64,000 nucleotides of DNA. Origin: Oscillospiraceae bacterium (GTDB taxonomy: Bacteria; Bacillota; Clostridia; Oscillospirales; Oscillospiraceae). Each line of letters begins with the position of its first letter. Within the stretch, counting starts at the first letter, position 1. Position numbers and translations under genes: made by a program. The stretch covers positions 1-64,000 of the forward strand of contig SVMM01000003.1 in the NCBI GenBank assembly GCA_015067435.1, read 5' to 3'. Below are positions 35,799 through 44,527 of the stretch, piece by piece. The notes under the pieces were generated by a model. The model was not told the DNA's origin, ran no database searches, and was given only the letters and a program-made list of their open reading frames with translations.

Positions 35799-35968
35799 CG
35801 ATCTGCGAGGACTGCATCCACTACGCCTACGACGAGGAGTACGACGACTATATCTGCGAGCAGGACCTTGACGAGGACGAGTACGCCGCCCTCATGGAGC
35901 GGCGGCGCGATTCCTGCCCGTTCTACCGCCCCGGCAGCAGCGACTACTACCTCGCGGGGAAGCAGTAA
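35795..35968 (+). CDS. Small Cys-rich acidic protein (DUF6472-like)
   Basis: 57 residues starting at an ATG that forms ATGA with the hydA stop. Four Cys (positions 4, 7, 21, 41) in the order CEDC, YDEEYDDYIC and CPFY suggest a metal site. The pattern matches the small DUF6472 family as I recall it, often seen in gut Clostridia. Translational coupling to hydA hints at a link with hydrogenase or iron-sulfur metabolism, but function is unknown. Confidence 0.8.
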   Translation: MTICEDCIHYAYDEEYDDYICEQDLDEDEYAALMERRRDSCPFYRPGSSDYYLAGKQ

Positions 35969-36016
35969 CGCGGCGCTCCGGCGGCGATTGTTCAAGATTC
36001 TTTAACAAAATAGCGC

Positions 36017-36045
36017 TTGTGTTTTCCCCAAAGGCGTGCTATAGT
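36017..36045 (+). promoter_or_regulatory. Promoter of the 112-residue protein gene
   Basis: TTGTGT, 17-base spacer, TATAGT with a TG extension. Confidence 0.6.
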
Positions 36046-36098
36046 ACACTCACAAGAAAAGTATACCGCATCGGCGGTATGATAAGGAGGTGTATCGG

Positions 36099-36437
36099 AT
36101 GTCCGCTATCAACGCTGTTGGCAATGGCAATATGTCCGCCGCCTGGCGGCAGGCAAGCTATGTGTCCAACCTCTCCGCCGCGAAAAGCGCCGCGGCAAAT
36201 CCCTCTCAGCCCGAGGCTCCGGTCGAGCCTGTCTCATCCGTGCGCCGGGTCTCTCCCGACGCGGCCGTCCGCACGCCCGTCTCCGTACAGGAGCCCCGCG
36301 TTCCCGACGAGGCCGAGCTCAACAATGCCGCGGATAACCTCGCGCGGATGCGCATCCAGTACGAGCAGGAAGCCGAGAACGCCGACAAGCAGGATCTGGC
36401 GCAGGCGGGGCTTAACAATTATTTCATGAACACTTAA
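36099..36437 (+). CDS. Hypothetical Ala/Pro-rich small protein
   Basis: 112 residues with no recognised domain. The N-terminal third is rich in Ala, Ser and Asn, the middle is Pro/Val-rich (PEAPVEPVSSVRRVSPDAAV), and the end is a charged helix (ELNNAADNLARMRIQYEQEA) closing with NNYFMNT. No signal peptide or membrane segment. A strong AAGGAGGTG ribosome site 7 bases before the ATG, an own promoter and a perfect terminator argue that it is real and well expressed. It is monocistronic. Confidence 0.75.
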   Translation: MSAINAVGNGNMSAAWRQASYVSNLSAAKSAAANPSQPEAPVEPVSSVRRVSPDAAVRTPVSVQEPRVPDEAELNNAADNLARMRIQYEQEAENADKQDLAQAGLNNYFMNT

Positions 36438-36440
36438 CAA

Positions 36441-36472
36441 AAGCTGCAATTGTTTTTTAACAATTGCAGCTT
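36441..36472. terminator. Perfect 14-bp terminator hairpin
   Basis: AAGCTGCAATTGTT, loop TTTT, AACAATTGCAGCTT, starting three bases after the stop codon. Confidence 0.85.
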
Positions 36473-36525
36473 ATCTTAATACTTGCAAGAGACAAGTGCT
36501 TCTTCCGTTTCCTTTCTCCCCGTTG

Positions 36526-36556
36526 GAAATCCCTGACGCCCGGCGTCAGGGATTTC
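36526..36556. terminator. Hairpin, possible second terminator
   Basis: GAAATCCCTGACG and CGTCAGGGATTTC with a short loop; followed by TGTGTTTT on the plus strand. Confidence 0.6.
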
Positions 36557-36589
36557 TGTGTTTTACGGGCGCGGAAACGCCCGAACGTG

Positions 36590-36617
36590 AAACGGCGGCG
36601 CGATCGCGCCGCCGTTT
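36590..36617. repeat. 28-bp perfect palindrome
   Basis: Palindrome centred at 36603/36604, arms AAACGGCGGCGCGA and TCGCGCCGCCGTTT. It lies just beyond the stop of the small membrane protein on the minus strand and may serve as its terminator. Confidence 0.65.
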
Positions 36618-36629
36618 CGTCGATTTCGT

Positions 36630-36782
36630 TTACGCCTCCGCGCGGTTCTTGCACCAGAAATGCCACGCCGGAGCCTGCGGCATCTCCTCCCCGCGGATCA
36701 GCGCGAGGATCACGCGCCGATGCACGCACAGGCACGCGCCGAACATGGCGATGAGCAGAAAGCAGCCCAGTTTTTTCATCAT
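36630..36782 (-). CDS. Small single-membrane-segment protein
   Basis: 50 residues. The N-terminus MMKKLGCFLLIAMFGACLCV is a membrane segment or lipoprotein-like signal; the rest is basic then Trp/His-rich (APAWHFWCKNRAEA). GGAGG lies 8 bases before the ATG at 36780-36782. Function unknown. Upstream of it is the lpd 3' end, so it is not in the gcv operon by orientation alone but could receive read-through. Confidence 0.6.
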   Translation of the reverse strand: MMKKLGCFLLIAMFGACLCVHRRVILALIRGEEMPQAPAWHFWCKNRAEA

Positions 36783-36875
36783 GGTATCATCCTCCGTTTG
36801 TGTATTCATGGGTATAGCATACCAGATTTGGCGCAAAAAACAAGCGCATCGCAAAAAGTTTACAAAATGTGCCCC

Positions 36876-38264
36876 TTACTTCTCCAGCTTCGCGCACAGA
36901 TCCGCCAGCGCGTCGGAAAGCGCTTCCTCGAACGTCGGGTGCGGGCGCATGGCGAGCAGCAGCTGCCGTGCCGTCATGCGGTTGGCGATCGCCTCGCCGA
37001 GCTGGGAGATCATATCCGTCGCATTCGGACACATCAGCTGCGCGCCGAGCAGCTCGCCCGTCTCGGCGTGCGCCACGACCTTCATGAAGCTGCGTCCCGG
37101 GTCGGCGATCAGTGTGCGCGCGTTCGCGCCCATGACGCATTTGCCGGTCTTGGCGGGGATGCCCGCCTCCTTCGCCTCGGCGTCCGTCATGCCGACGACC
37201 GCGACCTCCGGACGGCAGTAGATACAGCTCGGCACCACGCGCATGTCCGTATGGTTCTCCTGTCCGCAGAGCATTTCGACGCAGGCAACGCCCTGCGCCG
37301 CCGCCACGTGCGCGAGCTGGATGCGGGACGAGACGTCGCCGATGGCGTAGACGCCCTCGATGCTGGTCTGATAGCGCTCGTCCACCTTGATGCTTCTGCC
37401 GTTCATCTCCGGCGCGACGCCGTCGGCGAAAAGCCCCTCGCAATAGGGCCTGCGGCCGATGGCGCAGAGCACTGCTTCGCCGGAGACGGCGTTCTCCGCG
37501 TCCTTCGTCGTGAAGTTGACGGTCAGACCGTCCGCGCCCTGCTCCACGTTCTTGACCATGGAGTTCGTGAAGACCTGCACACCCTGCTTTTTGAGGATCA
37601 GCGCAAGGTTCTGGCCCAGCTCGCGGTCCATGTTCGGCAGCAGGCGGTCCAGCCCCTCGATCACGGTCACGGCGCAGCCCAGCTCGGCGTAGAACGTGGC
37701 AAACTCGACGCCGATCACGCCGCCGCCGATGATGACGATGGAGCGGTAGAGGTGGTCCGTGCCTTCGAGCAGCTCGTCGCTGGTCATCACGCCGGGCAGG
37801 TCAAGTCCCGGGATCGGCGGGCGCGCCGGAACCGAGCCGGTGGCGAGCAGGATGTTGTCCGCCGTGTAGTCCGCGGCGCTCCCGTCCTCCGCCGTCACGC
37901 GCAGCGCGTGCGGCGCGGTGACGACGGCGCGGCCGCGCAGCAGCGGGACCTTTGCACCCTTGAGCAGGCTCTCCACGCCCTGCGAAAGCGTCTGGGAGAT
38001 ATGGCGCTTGTAGGCGAAGATCTCGCCCATGTCGGCGCGCGCGCCCTCGACGTGGACGCCGATCCCCGCGCTCGCCGTCGCCGCCTTGTACGCCTCCGAG
38101 GAGTGGAGCAGCGTCTTCGTCGGCACGCAGCCGCGGTTGAGGCAGGTGCCCCCCGCCTCCCGCGCCTCGACGACAGCGGTCTTCATGCCGAGCTTTGCCG
38201 CGCGCAGCGCAGCGGTGTAGCCGCCGGGGCCCGCGCCGACGACGATGAGTTGATAATCGTTCAT
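36876..38264 (-). CDS. lpdA: Dihydrolipoyl dehydrogenase (glycine cleavage L protein)
   Basis: FAD flavoprotein of 462 residues that reoxidises the dihydrolipoyl arm of GcvH with NAD. FAD motif GAGPGGYTAALRA, redox disulfide GGTCLNRGCVP, NAD motif IGGGVIGVEFA, and a C-terminal HPTFEEALSDA carrying the catalytic His/Glu. Last gene of the gcv operon, separated from gcvPB by an intercistronic hairpin. Confidence 0.95.
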   Translation of the reverse strand: MNDYQLIVVGAGPGGYTAALRAAKLGMKTAVVEAREAGGTCLNRGCVPTKTLLHSSEAYKAATASAGIGVHVEGARADMGEIFAYKRHISQTLSQGVESLLKGAKVPLLRGRAVVTAPHALRVTAEDGSAADYTADNILLATGSVPARPPIPGLDLPGVMTSDELLEGTDHLYRSIVIIGGGVIGVEFATFYAELGCAVTVIEGLDRLLPNMDRELGQNLALILKKQGVQVFTNSMVKNVEQGADGLTVNFTTKDAENAVSGEAVLCAIGRRPYCEGLFADGVAPEMNGRSIKVDERYQTSIEGVYAIGDVSSRIQLAHVAAAQGVACVEMLCGQENHTDMRVVPSCIYCRPEVAVVGMTDAEAKEAGIPAKTGKCVMGANARTLIADPGRSFMKVVAHAETGELLGAQLMCPNATDMISQLGEAIANRMTARQLLLAMRPHPTFEEALSDALADLCAKLEK

Positions 38265-38280
38265 ATGCGCTCCTTTTCAC

Positions 38281-38311
38281 ACGGCCCCCGCCGCAGCGCG
38301 GCGGGGGCCGT
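38281..38311. repeat. Intercistronic GC hairpin between gcvPB and lpdA
   Basis: ACGGCCCCCGCCGC, loop AGC, GCGGCGGGGGCCGT. No T-run on the minus strand, so it is more likely an RNA-stability or processing element than a terminator. Confidence 0.75.
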
Positions 38312-38318
38312 TCCTTCA

Positions 38319-39725
38319 TTATTCGGGTTTCTTCCAGCGGAGGACCGGCTGGCGCGCGGCACGCACCTCGTCCGGACGGCCGATCTGCGCGTGATGCGGC
38401 GCATCGTGCATGTACTGCGGGTCGGTCTTGCCCAGCTCATAGAGCTTGCGATAGACCTCCGCCGCCCAGTCGAGCGTCTCCTTGCTCTCGGTCTCGGTGG
38501 GCTCCAGCATCAGCGCCTCGTGGACGATCATCGGGAAGTACATCGTCGGCGGATGCATGCCGTAGTCGATGAGCGATTTGGCGACGTCCAGCGCGCTGAC
38601 GCCCGTCTCCTTCTTGAACTCGCTCAGGTCAAGCACGAACTCGTGCATGCAGATGCGGTCGAACGCGGGCTCGAACGTGCCCTTGATCTTCTGCATGAGG
38701 TAGTTCGCGTTGAGCACGGCGTTCTGCGCCGCCTCGGGCACACCCTCGCGGCCCAGCGTCAGCAGATACGTCAGCGCGCGCACAACGACGAGGAAGTTGC
38801 CCGCGAACGCGCGCACCTGCAAATGTCCCTCGCCCTGCATCAGCGCGGAGGCGGGCAGGAACTCCCTGAGGAATTCCTTGCAGCCGACGGCGCAGGCGCC
38901 GGGGCCGCCGCCGCCGTGCGGCGTGGCGAACGTCTTGTGCAGGTTCATGTGGATGCAGTCGAAACCCATGTCGCCCGGACGCACAACGCCCATGATGGCG
39001 TTGAGGTTCGCGCCGTCGTAGTAGCACAGGCCGCCCGCCTCGTGGACAAGCTTCGTGATCTCCAGAATATTCTCGTCGAAGATGCCGACCGTGTTCGGGT
39101 TCGTGAGCATCAGGCCCGCCGTGTCGTCGCCCAGCACCGCCTTGAGCGCTTCAAGGTCGACGCAGCCGTTCGGCGCGGAGGGGATGTTCACGACCTGATA
39201 GCCGCACATCGCCGCCGTCGCGGGGTTGGTGCCGTGCGCGGAGTCGGGCACGATGATCTTCGTGCGCTTCTTGTCGCCGCGCTTGTCGTGGTACTGCTTG
39301 ATGAGCAGCACGCCGGTGAATTCGCCGTGCGCGCCAGCGGCGGGCTGGAAGGTCATGCCGTCCATGCCCGTGATCTCGCAGAGGTACTTCGCCGCGGTGT
39401 CCAGCACCTCCCGGCAGCCCTTGACCGCGTCCTTCGGCGCCAGCGGGTGCACGCCGGCGAAGCCGGGCAGCGCCGCCATCTCCTCGTCGATGCGGGGATT
39501 GTACTTCATCGTGCACGAGCCGAGCGGATAGAAGCCGCAGTTGACGCCGTGGACACGATGGTCCAGCTCGGTGTAGTGGCGGGTGACGTCGACCTCGCTG
39601 AGCTCCGGCAGCGCGGGCGCTTTTTCACGCGCGAAGCCCTTGGGGACCTCGACGTACTCCACGTCGCACCTGGGCAGCAGGTCACAGTGCCGGCCCGCAA
39701 CGCTTTTCTCGAAAATCAGCTTCAT
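38319..39725 (-). CDS. gcvPB: Glycine dehydrogenase (decarboxylating), subunit 2
   Basis: 468-residue PLP half of the split P protein. The PLP Lys is in HKTFATPHGGGGPG, with GSCTMKYNPR and AHGTNPATA typical of the family. It decarboxylates glycine and passes the aminomethyl group to lipoyl-GcvH. The ATG at 39723-39725 forms ATGA with the gcvPA stop. Confidence 0.96.
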   Translation of the reverse strand: MKLIFEKSVAGRHCDLLPRCDVEYVEVPKGFAREKAPALPELSEVDVTRHYTELDHRVHGVNCGFYPLGSCTMKYNPRIDEEMAALPGFAGVHPLAPKDAVKGCREVLDTAAKYLCEITGMDGMTFQPAAGAHGEFTGVLLIKQYHDKRGDKKRTKIIVPDSAHGTNPATAAMCGYQVVNIPSAPNGCVDLEALKAVLGDDTAGLMLTNPNTVGIFDENILEITKLVHEAGGLCYYDGANLNAIMGVVRPGDMGFDCIHMNLHKTFATPHGGGGPGACAVGCKEFLREFLPASALMQGEGHLQVRAFAGNFLVVVRALTYLLTLGREGVPEAAQNAVLNANYLMQKIKGTFEPAFDRICMHEFVLDLSEFKKETGVSALDVAKSLIDYGMHPPTMYFPMIVHEALMLEPTETESKETLDWAAEVYRKLYELGKTDPQYMHDAPHHAQIGRPDEVRAARQPVLRWKKPE

Positions 39726-41032
39726 TTCGCCAGCACCTCCTTCACGATCTCGACCGCTTTGTCGAGCGCCGCCTTGTCCGCCTTCTCCGTGGCGCACCAC
39801 AGCACGCCCTCCTTGACCGGCAGACCGCCGAGGATGCCCGCCTTCTCCAGCGCGGCGAGGACCTCGTCCTGCTTCGGGAGCTTCGTGACGAACTCATGGA
39901 AGAATTCGCCGGTGTAGACCAGCTCCACGCCCGGAAGCGCGGTGAGCTGCTTGCAGAGGTAGTGCGCCTTCGCCATCGACTGCCGCGCCGCCTCAGCGAG
40001 GCCGTCCGGTCCCATCGCCGCGAGGTAGACGCTCGCGGTCAGCGCGCACAGCGCCTCGTTGGAGCAGATGTTGCTGCTCGCCTTTTCGCGGCGGATGTGC
40101 TGCTCGCGCGCCTGCAGCGACAGGACGTACGCGCGCTCGCCCTTGCTGTCCACCGTCTCGCCGACGATGCGCCCGGGCAGCTTGCGCATGTACTTCTCGG
40201 TGGTCGCCATGAAGCCCAGATACGGGCCGCCGAAGCCGATGGGCATACCGAGGGGCTGTCCCTCGCCCACGGCGACGTCCGCGCCGCACTCGCGCGGCGT
40301 CTTGAGGATGCCCAGCGAGATCGGGTTGCAGCTCATGACGTACATCGCGCCGGCGTCATGGGCAAGCTTGCCCAGCGCCTCAACATCCTCCAGCTGGCCG
40401 AAGAAGTTCGGCTGCTGCACGATGAAGGACGCGACGCCCTCGTCCAGCATGCTCCCCAGCGCGTCGGCGTCGGTCTTGCCGTCCTTCGCGGGTACGACCT
40501 TGAGCTCGTCTCCCGTGCCGTAGCAGTAGGTGCGCACGGTATTGATGACGTCGGGATGCGCGGCGCCGGAAATCAGCGTCACGCGGCGCTTGCGGTCGCG
40601 GCACATGGCGGCGGCCTCGGCGGCGGCGGTCGCACCGTCGTAGACGGACGCGTTGCCGACCTCCATGCCCGTCAGCTCGCAGATCATGGTCTGGTACTCA
40701 AAGATGGATTGCAGGACGCCCTGGCTCATCTCCGCCTGATAGGGCGTATACGCGGTCAGAAATTCCTCCTTCGCGGGGACGGTCTTCACCACTGCGGGGA
40801 TGTAGTGGTCGTAAGCGCCCGCGCCGCGCAGGATGGTCTGGAACAGGGTGTTCTTCGCCGCCATGGCGGTCATGGCGCGCGTGACCGCCAGCTCGCTCAT
40901 CCCCTCGGGGATGTCCAGGCCGTCAAGCAGCATCTGCTGCGGGACGTCGCGGTACAAGCCGCGGTAGTCCTGCACCCCGACGGTTTTCAGCATCTCCTGA
41001 CGCTGCTCCGCCGTGGAAGGTACATAGCTCAT
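39722..41032 (-). CDS. gcvPA: Glycine dehydrogenase (decarboxylating), subunit 1
   Basis: 436 residues, N-terminal half of the split P protein. MSYVPSTAEQRQEML, YTPYQAEMSQG and FEYQTMICELTGM are family landmarks. It forms a heterotetramer with GcvPB. Good ribosome site GGAGGGAATC before the ATG at 41030-41032. Confidence 0.96.
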   Translation of the reverse strand: MSYVPSTAEQRQEMLKTVGVQDYRGLYRDVPQQMLLDGLDIPEGMSELAVTRAMTAMAAKNTLFQTILRGAGAYDHYIPAVVKTVPAKEEFLTAYTPYQAEMSQGVLQSIFEYQTMICELTGMEVGNASVYDGATAAAEAAAMCRDRKRRVTLISGAAHPDVINTVRTYCYGTGDELKVVPAKDGKTDADALGSMLDEGVASFIVQQPNFFGQLEDVEALGKLAHDAGAMYVMSCNPISLGILKTPRECGADVAVGEGQPLGMPIGFGGPYLGFMATTEKYMRKLPGRIVGETVDSKGERAYVLSLQAREQHIRREKASSNICSNEALCALTASVYLAAMGPDGLAEAARQSMAKAHYLCKQLTALPGVELVYTGEFFHEFVTKLPKQDEVLAALEKAGILGGLPVKEGVLWCATEKADKAALDKAVEIVKEVLAK

Positions 41033-41069
41033 ACGATTCCCTCCTTTTCTACCGTCTTGATACGGGCGT

Positions 41070-41450
41070 TCAGCCCTTCTCCTCCTCGCAGTGCTTCTCG
41101 TAGTCGGCGGCGTCCAACAGCTCCTCGGTGTCGCCGATGCCGTTGACCTTAATCATCCACGCGCCGTAGGGGTCCTCGTTGATCTTCTCGGGCGCGTCGA
41201 GCAGCTCCTCGTTGATGGCGCAGACCGTGCCGCTGACGGGGCTGACGAGGTCGCTGACCGCCTTGACGGACTCGACGTCGCCGAAGGGCTCGCCGGCGGT
41301 GGTGGTGTCGCCCTCCGCGGGCAGGTTGACGAAGACCACGTCGCCCAGCTCGCTCTGGGCAAAGTCGGAGATGCCGATGACGGCGACGTCGCCCTCCATG
41401 CGCAGCCACTCGTGGGACTTGGAATACTTGAGATCAGTCGGGGTGTTCAT
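41070..41450 (-). CDS. gcvH: Glycine cleavage H protein
   Basis: 126-residue lipoyl carrier. The lipoylated Lys is in ESVKAVSD, within the usual H-protein fold; YGAWMIKV near the end is conserved. It shuttles the aminomethyl group between P, T and L proteins. The start is ATG 41448-41450 with GGAGG 8 bases before. Confidence 0.96.
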   Translation of the reverse strand: MNTPTDLKYSKSHEWLRMEGDVAVIGISDFAQSELGDVVFVNLPAEGDTTTAGEPFGDVESVKAVSDLVSPVSGTVCAINEELLDAPEKINEDPYGAWMIKVNGIGDTEELLDAADYEKHCEEEKG

Positions 41451-41487
41451 GTTGTTTACCTCCATATCAAAATTTGTGAAATTTCAG

Positions 41488-44136
41488 TTAGAATCCGATC
41501 TTGCCGGCGAACTCGTTCAGCGCCGCGTCGAACTGTGCGTCGTTGAAGCAGTAGCGCATCGTCGTGTGCTCGCCGCGCAGCTTCGCGACGTCCTCGGAGA
41601 CGTCCTTGCCCCGCAGGATGCAGTCCGCCATCAGCTGGGCGAGCTTGTCGAAGTCGTCCGCGCCGAAGCCGAAGCGCGTCATCTCGCTCACGCCCATGCG
41701 CAGCGCACCGGAGGCGGTGAAGCCCTCCTCGTCGGGCGTTGCCTGATAGTTGACGATGATGTTGTTCTTTTCCAGACGGCTCGCGATCTCCGCGCCCTCG
41801 CCGTAGCCGACGGAGACGATCACCTGATGCGTCTCGGTGTAGCCGATGGCGGGATCGCCGCAGACGTTGAGGCCCTGCGCCTTGAGGGACTTGGCGAAGC
41901 TCTTGGCGTTGTCGATGACCGCCTTCTGGTATTGATCCTTAAAGTGGTTCATCTCATACGCCGCCATGAGAAGGCCGAGCTGCGTGCCGAGGTGGTGGTT
42001 CGAGACGCTGCCGGGGAACGCGCGGCTCTCGATCGTCTCCCACAGGCCGTATTTGAGCTCGTCCTCCTTGTAGTTGACCGCCACGACGCCGCGCTGCGGG
42101 CCAAAGAAGGTCTTGTGCGTCGAGCCGGTGACGATCTCCGCGCCCTCCTCGAAGGGCTTCTGGAAGTACGGGCCCACGAGGCCGAGGACGTGCGCCATGT
42201 CGTACATGATCGTGGTGGGGATGCCCTGCTCGTCGACATACTTGCGGATGGCGGCGACGGGCTCCTTGTGCAGCACCATGCTCTTGCCGAAGATGATGAA
42301 CTCGGGGCGGTACTCGTCGATGACCTTCTTGGTCTCCTCGACGTCGATCTTGAAGATGTTGTCCTTGCACACCGGGAAGTTCACGACCGCGCTGCGCTCG
42401 GTTACGGGATCGACGGCGATATAGTCGTGCAGCGCGCCCATGGGCTGCGCCGAGAGGTGACCGCCCTTGATGATGTGGTTGTTGAGCACGTAGCCCAGAC
42501 GCTGCGGCGTGTGCTTGCGGTCAAGGCGGTTCTTCCAGTCCATCAGCGCGGAGAACGCGCACATGTTGGACATCTGGCCACTGAGGACGCGGGTCTCGAC
42601 CTCGGTGCACTCAAAGTACTTCTTCATCTCCTCGACGGCAAGCTGCTCGGCCTCGTCGATGAAGCCCGTGCCCTGATAATAGAAGATGTCCTTGTCGTAG
42701 AAGGACTTGACCTTCTTGTGCTCGGCGTAGCGGCAGCTGGGGTCGCTGGCGCAGAGCGTCTGCACGGCGTGGCTGGGCGTGTTCTCGGAGGGGATCAGGT
42801 TGACGCACTTTTTCTGGCGCCAGAGGTGGTTCTCCTCCGCGCGCTTGAGGAGCTCCAGCGCCTTGACCGGACGCTCCGCCGCATTCTCCGCGCGCTTGCT
42901 CAGCTCGAAGCCGTAGACGATCGGGCGGGCATACGGCGGTGCCATGTTGTCGAGGTGCTTTTCGGGGATGACCGCCTTGAGGCGCTTGCCGCGCACATCG
43001 ACCTCGACGATATCGTCCTCCAGCACGTCGGCGGCGATGTAGCAGGTACCGATGGCGCGCTTGACGACCTCGTCGGTGATGACGGTCTCAAGCCCCTCGC
43101 CCTCCGCCTTGTAGTACGGGACCATCGTGCCGCTTGTGACCCAGCCGATCCTCTCGCCATTGCGGAAGACCTCCATGCCCGCGCGCATGACGCCGCGGTC
43201 GATCAGCGTGATGGGACGGATGGTCTTGGGCAGCGCCGACAGGTCGGAGAAATCACGGTTCTGGATGCGCTTGAACGTCTCGCTCTGCTTCTCCAGCGCC
43301 TTGCGGCCGATGTAGTCGCCCTTGAGGTCGGAAAAGCTGACGGCGAACTTCGCCAGCGGCACGGCGAAGATCGGCATCGGCACGCCGTCGGCGTCGACGC
43401 CCATCTCGTGCCCGTAGAGCGGCATGCCCGCCTCCAGACGCAGCGTGTCGCGCGCGCCGAGGCCCGCGGGCTTCGCGCCCAGCTCGATCAGGCGGTCCCA
43501 CAGCCACTTCGCGTCCTCGGACTTGACGTACACCTCGTAACCCAGCGGCTCGCCGGTGTAGCCGGTCTTGGCGACGCGGGCGAGGTGCCCCTCCAGCTCC
43601 AGCGTGCCGAGTGCGTTCTTCATTGGCTCGGTGACGGCGGCGCCGCCTGAGAGCGTCATCATCAGCTCCTTGCTCTTCGGACCCTGCACCGCGATCGCCG
43701 CCCAGTCGGCTGTAATGTTCGTCAGCTTGCAGTCATAGTCCTTGACGATGGGCATGAGGTGCGCAAGATCCTTGTCCGTGTTCGCCGCGTTGACCACCAG
43801 CAGGAAACGGTCCTCCTCGAAGCGGTAGAGATACGCGTCGTCGATGGCGCAGCCGTTCTCGTCGGGGATGATGCTGTACTGCGCCTTCTCGAAATCAAGG
43901 CCCGCCACGTTGCTCGTGAGCACGTGCTGCAGGAACTTGACGCGATCCGGTCCCTCGACGAGGATGCGCCCCATGTGGGACACGTCGAACAGGGAGCAGA
44001 AGTGGCGGGTGTAGAGGTGCTCGGCGACGATCTCGCTCGGATATTTGATGGGCATTTCCCATCCCCCGAAGTCTACCATCGTCGCGCCCGCCGCGACATG
44101 GGTCTCGTAAAGCTGGGTCCGCTTGAGTTCGCTCAT
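41488..44136 (-). CDS. Fused GcvT aminomethyltransferase and serine hydroxymethyltransferase-like protein
   Basis: 882 residues in one uninterrupted frame. Residues 1 to about 400 are GcvT (MVDFGGWEMPIKY, DVSHMG, TGYTGEPLGYE), which releases ammonia and makes methylene-tetrahydrofolate. Residues from about 425 to the end are a divergent serine hydroxymethyltransferase: NLIPSENTPSHAV, the DMAH Asp motif, and PLP Lys near 675 in TGSTHKTFFGP. Normally these are separate proteins. The fusion would pass methylene-tetrahydrofolate from glycine cleavage directly to serine formation. Start ATG 44134-44136 after GGAAGG. First gene of the glycine operon behind a glycine riboswitch. Confidence 0.93.
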   Translation of the reverse strand: MSELKRTQLYETHVAAGATMVDFGGWEMPIKYPSEIVAEHLYTRHFCSLFDVSHMGRILVEGPDRVKFLQHVLTSNVAGLDFEKAQYSIIPDENGCAIDDAYLYRFEEDRFLLVVNAANTDKDLAHLMPIVKDYDCKLTNITADWAAIAVQGPKSKELMMTLSGGAAVTEPMKNALGTLELEGHLARVAKTGYTGEPLGYEVYVKSEDAKWLWDRLIELGAKPAGLGARDTLRLEAGMPLYGHEMGVDADGVPMPIFAVPLAKFAVSFSDLKGDYIGRKALEKQSETFKRIQNRDFSDLSALPKTIRPITLIDRGVMRAGMEVFRNGERIGWVTSGTMVPYYKAEGEGLETVITDEVVKRAIGTCYIAADVLEDDIVEVDVRGKRLKAVIPEKHLDNMAPPYARPIVYGFELSKRAENAAERPVKALELLKRAEENHLWRQKKCVNLIPSENTPSHAVQTLCASDPSCRYAEHKKVKSFYDKDIFYYQGTGFIDEAEQLAVEEMKKYFECTEVETRVLSGQMSNMCAFSALMDWKNRLDRKHTPQRLGYVLNNHIIKGGHLSAQPMGALHDYIAVDPVTERSAVVNFPVCKDNIFKIDVEETKKVIDEYRPEFIIFGKSMVLHKEPVAAIRKYVDEQGIPTTIMYDMAHVLGLVGPYFQKPFEEGAEIVTGSTHKTFFGPQRGVVAVNYKEDELKYGLWETIESRAFPGSVSNHHLGTQLGLLMAAYEMNHFKDQYQKAVIDNAKSFAKSLKAQGLNVCGDPAIGYTETHQVIVSVGYGEGAEIASRLEKNNIIVNYQATPDEEGFTASGALRMGVSEMTRFGFGADDFDKLAQLMADCILRGKDVSEDVAKLRGEHTTMRYCFNDAQFDAALNEFAGKIGF

Positions 44137-44205
44137 TGTGTTCCTTCCTTTCTTCGATTGAGTTGTATCAAAATATATTTTGCGATCACTGTTGCCTTCG
44201 GAAAA

Positions 44206-44243
44206 CAAAAAGGGGACAGAAAGACCCTTGATTTGTCTTTCTG
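44206..44243 (-). terminator. Terminator of the glycine riboswitch
   Basis: Minus strand CAGAAAGAC, loop AAATCAAGG, GTCTTTCTG, TCCCC then TTTTT. It abuts the 3' side of the second aptamer, so glycine binding could prevent its formation. Confidence 0.85.
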
Positions 44244-44420
44244 CCTCCGTCCTTACCCGAAAGATTCCCGCCCCGCCGCAACGCGGCAGCCGCGGTTGCC
44301 CCTTTGGTGTGCCGCAGCGCGCCGCCGCACTTTCCGAAGCGTCGTCCCGATCCGATCCTTCTGCCTGAGAGTTTTCGCATTCCCCTTCGGCGCCGCGCGA
44401 TGCGCGGTCTCTCTCGGATC
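44244..44420 (-). promoter_or_regulatory. Tandem glycine riboswitch
   Basis: Aptamer 1 (44354-44420, minus strand) starts GATCCGAGAGA, contains GCCGAAGGGGAATGC and ACTCTCAGGCAGAAGGATC. Aptamer 2 (44244-44345) has a weaker match: GCTTCGGAAAG, CCAAAGGGGCAACC, GAATCTTTCGGGTAAGGACGGAG. The spacing of the two follows the usual cooperative tandem arrangement. It should turn the gcv operon ON when glycine is plentiful. Confidence 0.9.
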
Positions 44421-44527
44421 ATTCATCCGACCATGATTCCGTTTTATGCGCAACATACAAAAACCGCGGCTCATTTTTGCGCTTTCGACAAATGGTGAGC
44501 GCTTTTCCAAGCCGGATTTGTACATTT

